Source of the DNA: Paraoerskovia marina DSM 21750
Lineage (GTDB): Bacteria; Actinomycetota; Actinomycetes; Actinomycetales; Cellulomonadaceae
DNA length: 64,000 bases
NCBI RefSeq assembly: GCF_000701465.1
Contig: NZ_JNIY01000003.1
Span: 1-64,000, forward strand
Direction: 5' to 3'
Made by a program: the position numbers and the translations under genes
In this document: positions 9,612-17,024 of the stretch, piece by piece
Numbering within the stretch: the first letter of the stretch is position 1
How the letters are laid out: each line of letters opens with the position of its first letter
Notes under the pieces: model-generated
What the model was told of the DNA's origin: nothing
The model's database searches: none
Seen by the model: only the letters and a program-made list of their open reading frames with translations

Positions 9612-10421
9612 ATGCACCTCCGACGTCGAGCCCGATGCCTGCGGATTGGTCTTGCTGTGGGGGCAACCGTTCTCCTATTCGTAAGTGGTTGCAGTCCTGC
9701 GCCGAATCCAGTTGTGGCGGGCAGCATCCCTGTAACCACGCGGTCATCCGATGTGGATGGCAGTGGCGGCACCGAGGTCCCATTACCGAGCGAAGCGACC
9801 GCTCCAACCGAGCCATCTCTGAAGAGTCCAGGCACAGAACCTGTTGAGTCGCTTCCAACGCGGAGATCGAGCGAAGCGAGCGAACAGACGCCTTCTCCGC
9901 CACGGTCAGCGAACGCGCCCACCGCGTCCGGTACGCCGAACGCGGAGTCCGTACGGATCAAAGAAGAACCATACGAGTGTTCGAGCGGGGTGGTCGTAGT
10001 CCAAGCTCCGACTAGCCTTTCGGTCAACGTCGATGATGTGACAGAGCGAATTGCGGTTCGCATGGGCGCGGAGGACACCATCACCCCAGAACAGGTGACA
10101 TTGAATAGGGCTACCTGGTCGGGGGGGCTAATTCGAAACGACAGCAATCGGATCGTATCATTCGATTCAATTGGTCTCGACGTAAGTGCTGAAGTGAATG
10201 GTAGGAGGATCGGCTACCCAGGAGGCGGGACTAGGGGAGACCTGAATCCAGGCGAGAGCGTTTCTCTGGATCTGTTCGTCGACGGATCATGGAAACGGGA
10301 GGATCCGGTAATTATGAAGTTGTCTGGGACCATCTTTGCTACCTGGTGGGAAGACCCTAGGTACGTGGATGATAGCAGCCATTTTTGCGAGTCGGAGCCA
10401 GTCGAGGTATTTCGAGAATAG
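9612..10421 (+). CDS. Secreted lipoprotein of unknown function, 269 aa
   Basis: A basic N-terminus and a hydrophobic stretch end in the lipobox LFVSGC, with Cys27 as the likely lipidated residue. A Ser/Thr/Pro-rich linker covers about residues 30-110. The C-terminal 150 residues look like a beta-rich domain, with blocks such as TWSGGLIRNDSNRIVSFDSI and LNPGESVSLDLFVDGSW that resemble FxLYD or Ig-like folds in outline. It should be anchored to the outer face of the membrane. No neighbour suggests a pathway and I do not recognise a named family. Confidence 0.7.
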   Translation: MHLRRRARCLRIGLAVGATVLLFVSGCSPAPNPVVAGSIPVTTRSSDVDGSGGTEVPLPSEATAPTEPSLKSPGTEPVESLPTRRSSEASEQTPSPPRSANAPTASGTPNAESVRIKEEPYECSSGVVVVQAPTSLSVNVDDVTERIAVRMGAEDTITPEQVTLNRATWSGGLIRNDSNRIVSFDSIGLDVSAEVNGRRIGYPGGGTRGDLNPGESVSLDLFVDGSWKREDPVIMKLSGTIFATWWEDPRYVDDSSHFCESEPVEVFRE

Positions 10422-10819
10422 TTCTATTGGGGTCAGGTGTTAGTGTCCGCCCCGGATTGACCTTCTCGTGGACGGCATTGTGTTGATGCAACACCGTCTT
10501 CATCGAGAAATCCGCATAATTGGCTGAGTTAATAAATTCAGTAGCGAATCTAAGAGCGTTCCAAAGTTTGCTCGCTTCGGTTCGGATAACCGCGCGGCTG
10601 TCCTGACGGGCAGGATGACAGTCCTGCACTGGACAGCCCTTCGCGATTCGGGTGCAAAGTTTCCTTTTCGTTGACCCGCTTGTTGCGTGAGGCATCGATA
10701 GGAAATACCGCGTGCTCATGCAACGGTGGGCCTCGCTCGCAGCGAAGCGATGGGGAGGGCGTTCCCTCGCGCCGATAGCCTGACCCCAAATTGGCCCGTG
10801 CTGTCGAGGGATCCAACCG
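10422..10819. other. Intergenic region with secondary structure, no convincing gene
   Basis: A 158-residue minus-strand frame crosses the region but overlaps the lipoprotein end and has no protein-like pattern. Base composition is more AT-rich than most of the window around 10500-10560. Several inverted repeats are present, most clearly the nested structure at 10596-10638. Confidence 0.5.
10596..10638. ncRNA. Candidate structured RNA or DNA element: two nested perfect stems
   Basis: An outer 8-bp stem (GGCTGTCC with GGACAGCC) encloses an inner 6-bp stem (GCAGGA with TCCTGC) with loop TGACAG. Both stems are perfect. It matches no RNA family I know. It could be a small RNA, a recombination site or a terminator. 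Confidence 0.3.
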
Positions 10820-11770
10820 CTAGTTAACGCCACCTGCCGCGAAAATCGCAGCGCGCATCCTGCGCTGGCACTGGATCAACCACTCAATCGCCTGCGGCCA
10901 TTGCGCTCGATCATCGACATCTGTGAGGCCCGACCGTGTGACAATCCGTGCGCCCTTTCGTCCCGGCATTGCATCCCACTCGCATTGTGCGCCAAGTGCT
11001 TCTTCGAACTCATCCTTGCGAACGAGAAGGGCGCCGAAACGGTTGGCATTTAAGTCTGCGTCGGTCGATTCGAAGTAGACTTGGGTGACCAGTTCGCCCC
11101 CGACCCAGGCCATCGAGATCACCACCCCGCTCGTGCCTATGGGGGTGTTGCACCATGCCTGCGCGGTAGTGCGGGCCCGCGTCCACGATGGGTCTTCGAT
11201 GCGAATGGCTTCCAGAGCCTGCTCCCAAAATGCACGATACGTCCCTGCGCGGGGAGAATCAGAGCCCTTGAAGCGAACCGCGCTCTTGACCTCTTTCTCC
11301 CAGTCGTTCGGCTCGGCGACGAGTTCGAAGCTCGGGGCGGGTATCGAATCGTTGATTTGCACGACGTGGATTTCGACACCGAAGAAGCGCGTGTACTCGT
11401 CCGTGCGTTCGTTGAGCCAGTCGATTGCTGCACGGTGTTCGGATCGAAAACGCGTCGCGATCCAAACCACGGTGCGCGGGTCAGTGCCGGCCGCGTAGGT
11501 GATGATCTGGCCGAGGTGCGTGTGGTCGGACGGTTCAAGCTGATTCTCGACGATTACCGGTGCGCCAGTTGCAACGTCGTAGCCGAACAGGTCTAGGCTG
11601 AAGCCGCCGACTGGGTGCTCGGCGACTTCAAGAACCAAGTCCATTCCAAGAAGGTCAGAGAGAACGTCGACGTTCTGCAGTAGCCATGGCGTGAAGTCGC
11701 GGGCTTCGTTTGGCCAGACCTCTCGCGGGGCTACCGGAGTCAACCGGCCAAGTTCGGCTTTCGTACTCAA
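10820..11770 (-). CDS. DUF4268 protein with PD-(D/E)xK nuclease-like N-terminus, 316 aa
   Basis: The N-terminal half has the pattern SLDLFGYD (Asp60), then PVIVENQLE (Glu75-x-Gln77), then GQIITYAAG (Gln88...Tyr92). This is the arrangement of the PD-(D/E)xK fold with a RecB-type QxxxY motif, with Gln in place of the usual Lys. The C-terminal half, with AFWEQALEAI and a DWEK-type segment, fits DUF4268. The start appears to be TTG, with GAGGAC upstream. Proteins of this architecture are scattered in accessory regions. A restriction or nuclease role is plausible but not established, and no methyltransferase or helicase partner lies next to it. Confidence 0.65.
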   Translation of the reverse strand: MSTKAELGRLTPVAPREVWPNEARDFTPWLLQNVDVLSDLLGMDLVLEVAEHPVGGFSLDLFGYDVATGAPVIVENQLEPSDHTHLGQIITYAAGTDPRTVVWIATRFRSEHRAAIDWLNERTDEYTRFFGVEIHVVQINDSIPAPSFELVAEPNDWEKEVKSAVRFKGSDSPRAGTYRAFWEQALEAIRIEDPSWTRARTTAQAWCNTPIGTSGVVISMAWVGGELVTQVYFESTDADLNANRFGALLVRKDEFEEALGAQCEWDAMPGRKGARIVTRSGLTDVDDRAQWPQAIEWLIQCQRRMRAAIFAAGGVN

Positions 11771-11934
11771 CGGGGTGTCCTCACAAACGTGTTCAAAGGC
11801 ACTCTCAGGGTTGCCAGGTAGCTCTCAGACTACGTCTTCTGGTATCTCGGAACCGTCACGCTCGTGGAGAGTCTTGAGGCTCGTCAGCTTTCGGAGGCAG
11901 CGCTCTCCTCCGGTGTCACTGACGACGGAGGGCT

Positions 11935-13917
11935 CTATCGCGGCGATCTGCTGCCGGCATGACGCTCGTGTACGGGTGTATGACGTTTCCGTCTACCTAG
12001 CGAGGCCCCTCGAACGCCCCGGTTCGCGCCGCGCCCCGCCCGGACCCCGTTGGCGATGACGAAGACCTCGGCGACCTCGTGGACGAGGACGACGGCCGCG
12101 AGGCCGAGCACTCCGAAGAGTGCCAGGGGGATGAGCACCCCGATCAGGAGCAGCGAGAACGCGACGTTCTGCCACATGATGGCGCGGGCGCGCCGGGCGT
12201 GGCTCAGCACCTGGGGGAGGTGGTGGAGGTCGTTGCCCATGAGCGCGACGTCGGCAGTCTCGATCGCGACGTCGGTGCCCATGGCACCCATCGCGATCCC
12301 GACGTTCGCGGTGGCCAGGGCGGGGGCGTCGTTGACGCCGTCGCCGACCATCGCGACCGGCCGGCGTGCGGACAGGTCGCGGACGATGTCGGCCTTGTCC
12401 TCGGGGCGCAGGTCGGCGTGGACGTCGGTGATCCCGGCCTCGGCGGCCAGGGCGTGGGCGGTGCGCTCGTTGTCGCCGGTCAGCATCGCCACGGTGTAGC
12501 CGTCGCGGGTGAGGTCGCGGACGACGTCGGCGGCCTCGGGGCGCAGCTCGTCGCGCACCGCGACCGCCCCGAGCAGCACCCCGGCGTCCTCGACGAGCAC
12601 CGCGGTGGCGCCGCGCTCCTGCATCCGTGCGACGTCGGCTGCCAGCGGCCCGGCGTCGATCCACCCGGACCGTCCGAGCCGTACCTGACGGCCGTCCAGG
12701 GTGCCGGTGATGCCGGCCCCGGTGACCGCTGCGACGTCGGACGTCTCGGGTCGCTCGGTGGTCGCGGCGAGGATCGCGCGGGCGAGCGGGTGCTCGCTCC
12801 GGGCCTCGAGCCCTGCGGCGACGGCCAGCACGCGGTCGGTCGTCTGGCCTGCGGCGGGGACGACCTCGACGACGGCCGGGTTGTTCTCCGTCAGCGTGCC
12901 GGTCTTGTCCAGGGCGAGCGAGCGGATGGTGCCGAGCTGTTCGAGCGCGGCACCACCCTTGATGAGGACGCCGCCCTTCGACGCGGCCCCGACGGCGGCG
13001 ACGACGGTCACGGGGACCGAGATCGCCAGCGCGCACGGGGAGGCGGCGACGAGGACCACGAGGGCGCGCTCGACCCACAGGGCGGGGTCGCCGGCCAGGG
13101 ACCCGATCACCGCGATCAGCGCCGCTGCGACCAGGATCGCGGGCACGAGCCGGGAGGCGATGGAGTCGGCGAGGCGTTGCCCCCCACCCTTGCGGGCTTG
13201 CTCGGTCTCGACGATGTGCACGATGCGCGCCAGGGAGTTGTCCTCGGACGTCGCGGTGACCGTGACCTCGAGGGCTCCGGTGCCGTTGATCGAACCGGCC
13301 AGCACGCGTTCGCCCGGGCCGGCCTCGACCGGGACCGACTCGCCGGTCAGTGCCGAGACGTCGAGGGCGGTCGTGCCGGTCAGGATCTGGCCGTCGGTCG
13401 CGACGCGTTCGCCGGGCCGGACGAGCATGACGTCGCCGATGCTCAGGGCGGCGGGGTCGATCTGCACGTGCTCGCGCCCGCGGACGACCGTGGCCTCGGT
13501 GGGCACCAGGTCGAGCAGGGCTCGCAGTCCGCGACGGGTCCGCGCCAGCGAGTACTCCTCGAGCCCTTCGGAGATCGAGTAGAGGATCGCGAGCATCGCG
13601 GCTTCCTCGATCTGCCCCAGGACCACTGCGCCGACAGCGGCGATCGTCATCAGCGTGCCGACGCCGATCTTGCCCCGGAGCAGGCGGCGCACCGCCCCGG
13701 GGACGAACGTGCTGGCCGCGATCACGAGCGCCACCGCCTCGAGCCCGACGACGATCCAGTCGGGCATGGTGGTGGTCCACGACAGCAGCCACCCAGCCAG
13801 CAGGACGACGGCGGCCACCAGCGCAGCTCGGATCTCGCCGACCTGCCACAGGCGTCCGGACTCGTCGTCGGCCTCGGGGGCGGCCACCTCGTCGGAGGCG
13901 CAGCAGGCGTCGGTCAT
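11935..13917 (-). CDS. P1B-type heavy-metal-exporting ATPase (Cd/Pb/Zn type), 660 aa
   Basis: All core motifs are visible: TGES at about 191-194, the membrane SPC metal site in SPCALAIS near 293, the phosphorylation site DKTGTLT near 337, the HP-type segment SEHPLA, and GDGVNDAPAL. The SPC motif with an HEVAEV segment in the last membrane helix fits zinc/cadmium/lead exporters. There is no N-terminal HMA domain; only a CC pair near residues 5-6 could bind metal. The ATG overlaps the stop of the upstream CmtR-like regulator as ATGA, implying translational coupling. The last 30 or so residues are an unusual basic tail beyond the normal end of the family. Confidence 0.88.
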   Translation of the reverse strand: MTDACCASDEVAAPEADDESGRLWQVGEIRAALVAAVVLLAGWLLSWTTTMPDWIVVGLEAVALVIAASTFVPGAVRRLLRGKIGVGTLMTIAAVGAVVLGQIEEAAMLAILYSISEGLEEYSLARTRRGLRALLDLVPTEATVVRGREHVQIDPAALSIGDVMLVRPGERVATDGQILTGTTALDVSALTGESVPVEAGPGERVLAGSINGTGALEVTVTATSEDNSLARIVHIVETEQARKGGGQRLADSIASRLVPAILVAAALIAVIGSLAGDPALWVERALVVLVAASPCALAISVPVTVVAAVGAASKGGVLIKGGAALEQLGTIRSLALDKTGTLTENNPAVVEVVPAAGQTTDRVLAVAAGLEARSEHPLARAILAATTERPETSDVAAVTGAGITGTLDGRQVRLGRSGWIDAGPLAADVARMQERGATAVLVEDAGVLLGAVAVRDELRPEAADVVRDLTRDGYTVAMLTGDNERTAHALAAEAGITDVHADLRPEDKADIVRDLSARRPVAMVGDGVNDAPALATANVGIAMGAMGTDVAIETADVALMGNDLHHLPQVLSHARRARAIMWQNVAFSLLLIGVLIPLALFGVLGLAAVVLVHEVAEVFVIANGVRAGRGANRGVRGASLGRRKRHTPVHERHAGSRSPR

Positions 13918-14285
13918 CGTGCGGCCTCCGCGACCGGCGCGTCCGCGCCGTAGTTGGGGCACAGCACGACGGCGTTCCCGGTCGCCGCGAGCAGCACCTC
14001 GGCGGCGGCGAGCATCTCCATCAGCTCCGGGCGGGCGAGCGAGTAGTAGACGCGCCGTCCGTCCATCCGTCCGTCCACGAGGCCGCAGTCCTTCAGGCAG
14101 GCGACGTGCGAGGAGATCGTCGACTGCGCGAGGCCGAGGTCGGCCGTCAGGTCTGCGACCCGTGCCTCACCGGCCGCGAGCCGGCGCACGATCGCCAGGC
14201 GGGCCGGGTCGCCCAAGGACCGGAACAGCGCCACACCCGGTTCGATGCCGTCGGTGGAGGCGCACTCGTGCGAGATGATCGACAT
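13914..14285 (-). CDS. ArsR/SmtB-family metal sensor of CmtR type, 123 aa
   Basis: The winged-helix core is clear: SLGDPARLAIVRRL, then VADLTADLGLAQSTISSHVACL. Cys63 and Cys67, in VACLKDCGLV at the end of the recognition helix, plus Cys109 in VVLCPNY near the C-terminus, reproduce the three-Cys cadmium/lead site known from mycobacterial CmtR. It lacks the ELCVCD motif of CadC. It is expected to repress its own operon with the downstream ATPase and to release DNA on binding Cd or Pb. The gene overlaps the ATPase start by four bases. Confidence 0.85.
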   Translation of the reverse strand: MSIISHECASTDGIEPGVALFRSLGDPARLAIVRRLAAGEARVADLTADLGLAQSTISSHVACLKDCGLVDGRMDGRRVYYSLARPELMEMLAAAEVLLAATGNAVVLCPNYGADAPVAEAAR

Positions 14286-14291
14286 AGATCG

Positions 14292-14319
14292 ATAATAGCC
14301 AATCGCAGCCGATGATCAA
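14292..14319 (-). promoter_or_regulatory. Predicted leaderless promoter of the cmtR-like/ATPase operon
   Basis: On the minus strand a -35-like TTGATC (14319-14314) is followed after 16 bases by a -10-like TATTAT (14297-14292). The ATG begins seven bases later at 14285. Transcription would start at or next to the A of ATG, so the mRNA should lack a leader. Inverted CGAT/ATCG sequence around the -10 may be the operator. Confidence 0.55.
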
Positions 14320-14433
14320 GAGCGTCACCGTCGGCACAGGGCCCGGCAGCCCGCGCGTCGCCGTCAGATCCCGGTCGCGCCGCACTACGGTCTGATCGGG
14401 CCGCAGGTCGCGGACCAGCGAGGGAGGACGGTC

Positions 14434-15624
14434 ATGGGTGGGGTCGGTCGGCGTCGTGCGCGGCGCTCGGAGCGACGGCCGGAGCGACCTCCGGAAGAGG
14501 AGCGCGCCGTCGAGACGAAGGCTCCGGCGGACCCGGAGCCGCGCGGTGCCTCGAAGCTGTGGTCCACCGGGTTCGGCCACGTCGCGACCCGCTCCCTCCA
14601 GGTTCTCGCCGTCATCGCCGTCGCCGCGGTCCTGATCTTCATCGGTGCGCGACTCACTCTCGTCGTCATCCCGGTTCTCATCGCACTGGTCTTCGCGGCG
14701 GCGATCTCCCCGCTCGTGTCGTGGCTACGACGTCGGGGTGTGGCCTCGATCCTGGCGACGTGGATCGCTCTCCTCGCCCTCGTCGCGATTCTCGTCGGCG
14801 TCATGTGGCTCGTGGTGCTCGCCGTCGTCAATCAGTGGGACGAGCTGCAGAGCCAGGCGCTCGACGGCATCGACTCGTTGCAGTCCTACGTGCAGGACCT
14901 GCCGTTCCAGATCTCCAGCGAGCAGATTTCCTCGGTCCGGGAGTCCGCGACCGGACTGCTGCAGTCCAGCGCCGTGGGATCGGGCGCGATCGCGGGGGTC
15001 TCGCAGACGGCAAACTTCGTCACGGGCTTCTTCATCATGGTCGTCGTCCTGTTCTTCTTCCTCAAGGACGGCCCGGCCATCTGGGAGTTCCTGCTGCGCC
15101 CCTTCAGCGGCGAGGCGTACGACCGCGGCCGGCGCGTCGGTTCGGCGACCATCCAGACCCTCGGGAACTACGTCCGCGGGACGGCGATCATCGCCGTCGC
15201 CGACGCGGTCGGGATCGGGATCGGCCTCGCGATCGTCGGCGTCCCGCTCGCCATCCCGCTCTCGGTCCTGGTCTTCCTCCTGGCCTTCATCCCGCTCGTC
15301 GGAGCCACGTTGGCCGGCATCCTGGCCGCTCTGGTCGCACTGGTGGCGCTGGGGCCGGTCGAGGCGCTCATCGTCGTCGCGATCGTCGTCGGGGTGAACC
15401 AGCTCGAGGGCAACTTCTTGCAGCCGGTCGTCATGGGGCGGACCCTGAGCCTGCACCCCCTGGTGATCCTGATCGCGCTGACGGCCGGCACCGTGCTGGT
15501 CGGCATCACCGGTGCGGTGCTCGCCGTCCCGATCGCCGCGTCGATCTGGCGGGCCATCCAGGTGTGGGACGGCCCCGACCTTCCGGCGAAGTTCGCACGG
15601 CAGAAGAGGGCCGAGACGGTCTGA
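14434..15624 (+). CDS. AI-2E family (PerM-like) membrane protein, 396 aa
   Basis: A charged N-terminus of about 60 residues precedes about eight hydrophobic segments. The order, with a soluble stretch at about 140-190 and a re-entrant-like GIGIGLAIVGVPLAIPLSV and FIPLVGA region, matches AI-2E/PerM family permeases. The conserved late motif NQLEGNFLQPVVMGRTLSLHP is present. Members include autoinducer-2 exporters and sodium/proton antiporters, so the substrate is open. GGAGG lies before the ATG. It is divergent from the metal-resistance operon and probably transcribed alone. Confidence 0.82.
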   Translation: MGGVGRRRARRSERRPERPPEEERAVETKAPADPEPRGASKLWSTGFGHVATRSLQVLAVIAVAAVLIFIGARLTLVVIPVLIALVFAAAISPLVSWLRRRGVASILATWIALLALVAILVGVMWLVVLAVVNQWDELQSQALDGIDSLQSYVQDLPFQISSEQISSVRESATGLLQSSAVGSGAIAGVSQTANFVTGFFIMVVVLFFFLKDGPAIWEFLLRPFSGEAYDRGRRVGSATIQTLGNYVRGTAIIAVADAVGIGIGLAIVGVPLAIPLSVLVFLLAFIPLVGATLAGILAALVALVALGPVEALIVVAIVVGVNQLEGNFLQPVVMGRTLSLHPLVILIALTAGTVLVGITGAVLAVPIAASIWRAIQVWDGPDLPAKFARQKRAETV

Positions 15625-15684
15625 GCCGGCCGACTGCTATGTTCGCCTGATGCTGAGGGCCACCGCGTGCCGGGATCGCGCCCG

Positions 15685-16902
15685 ATGACCACCGCCACCG
15701 TGATCGGCGGCGGCCCCGCGGGCCTGATCGCCGCCGAGGAGCTGGCGCGCGCAGGGGTGACGGTGACGGTCTACGACCGGATGCCGTCGGTCCCGCGCAA
15801 GTTCCTCATGGCCGGCCACGGCGGGCTGAACATCACGCACAGCGAGGACCGCTCCGCGTTCCTGGAGCGGTACGGAACCGCGGCCGACGCCCTCGCTCCG
15901 ATGCTCGACGTCTTCGGTCCCGACGACCTGCGCGCGTGGTGCGCCGACCTCGGGGAGACGACGTTCGTCGGGAGCAGCGGGCGCGTCTTTCCGCAGTCGT
16001 TCTCCGCGAACCCGCTGGTCCGCGCGTGGCTGACCCGGCTCCGGGACCTGGGCGTGCGGCTCGAGCGGCGTACCCGGTGGGTCGGTTGGGACGACGACGG
16101 AGGTCTGGTCCTCGAGGCCGCGGACGGTTCGGTGAGCACTGTGACGTCCGACGTCGTCCTGTTCGCCCTCGGGGGAGCATCCTGGCCACAGCTCGGGTCG
16201 GACGGCGGGTGGGTCGGTGCGTTCGTCGACCGGGGTGTGCGTGTCACGCCGATGCGCCCGGCGAACGTGGGCCTTCGGGTCGACTGGAGCGAGATCTTCT
16301 CCGAGCGGTTTGCCGGCGTGCCGCTGAAGAACGTGGCCCTGACCGTCCGCGGGACGTCGACGACGGTGCGGGGCGATGCGATGGTGACGCGGACCGGGAT
16401 CGAGGGCGGCCCGGTCTACGCGATCGGCGCCGCGATCCACCGCGCGCTGGACGACGGCGAGTGCGTGCTCGAGGTCGACCTCCGGCCGGACCTGAGCGCG
16501 GAGCAGCTCGAGACTCGGCTGCGCCGCCGGCGCCCCAAGGACTCGACGTCCAACTGGCTGCGGCGCACGCTCGGCCTCGACCCCGTGGCCATCGCTCTGC
16601 TCCGCGAGGCGGGGCCGCTGCCCGGAGACCCCGGGGCGATGGCCGCGCTGGTCAAGGCAGCGCCGGTCCCGGTGGACGCGACCATGCCGATCGAGCGTGC
16701 GATCTCCACCGCTGGCGGCATCGCGTGGCCGGAGGTCGACGAGGCACTGATGCTGCGGCGGATCCCCGGCACGTTCGTCGCGGGGGAGATGCTCGACTGG
16801 GAGGCCCCGACGGGCGGCTACCTCTTGCAGGCGTCCTACAGCACCGGCGTGGTGGCGGCCCGGGGCATGCTGGCGTGGCTCGACGATCGCGGCGGGCGGT
16901 AG
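15685..16902 (+). CDS. HI0933/YhiN-like flavoprotein (TIGR03862 type), about 405 aa
   Basis: The N-terminus has the FAD-binding beta-alpha-beta fingerprint VIGGGPAGLIAAEELARAG. The motif FLMAGHGGLNITHSE follows, and near the C-terminus GTFVAGEMLDWEAPTGGYLLQ, the hallmarks of the HI0933-like NAD(P)/FAD-dependent oxidoreductases. No substrate is established for this group. The ATG at 15685 places the dinucleotide motif close to the N-terminus; a GTG at 15667 in the same frame is an alternative. Confidence 0.82.
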   Translation: MTTATVIGGGPAGLIAAEELARAGVTVTVYDRMPSVPRKFLMAGHGGLNITHSEDRSAFLERYGTAADALAPMLDVFGPDDLRAWCADLGETTFVGSSGRVFPQSFSANPLVRAWLTRLRDLGVRLERRTRWVGWDDDGGLVLEAADGSVSTVTSDVVLFALGGASWPQLGSDGGWVGAFVDRGVRVTPMRPANVGLRVDWSEIFSERFAGVPLKNVALTVRGTSTTVRGDAMVTRTGIEGGPVYAIGAAIHRALDDGECVLEVDLRPDLSAEQLETRLRRRRPKDSTSNWLRRTLGLDPVAIALLREAGPLPGDPGAMAALVKAAPVPVDATMPIERAISTAGGIAWPEVDEALMLRRIPGTFVAGEMLDWEAPTGGYLLQASYSTGVVAARGMLAWLDDRGGR

Positions 16903-17024
16903 GCGGGGCGTTCCCCGACATTTCCACATCCTTCGCCCGCCATAAAGCGTTCCCGTTGCAGGGTGCTCCCACCGCTGATTGTCTGGAGGCTCCGACGGTG
17001 CATTCCGATGAAGGAGACCCCCAC

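Noticed and set aside
9131-10147. 338-codon minus-strand open frame
   Set aside because: It is antisense to the lipoprotein gene, whose lipobox and signal peptide are clear.
10357-10833. 158-codon minus-strand open frame as a gene
   Set aside because: It overlaps the lipoprotein end, has no ribosome-binding site and no protein-like pattern.
12079-13953. 624-codon open frame on the plus strand
   Set aside because: It lies fully antisense to the P-type ATPase, is rich in Gly, Asp and Arg without motifs, and reflects codon-position GC bias.
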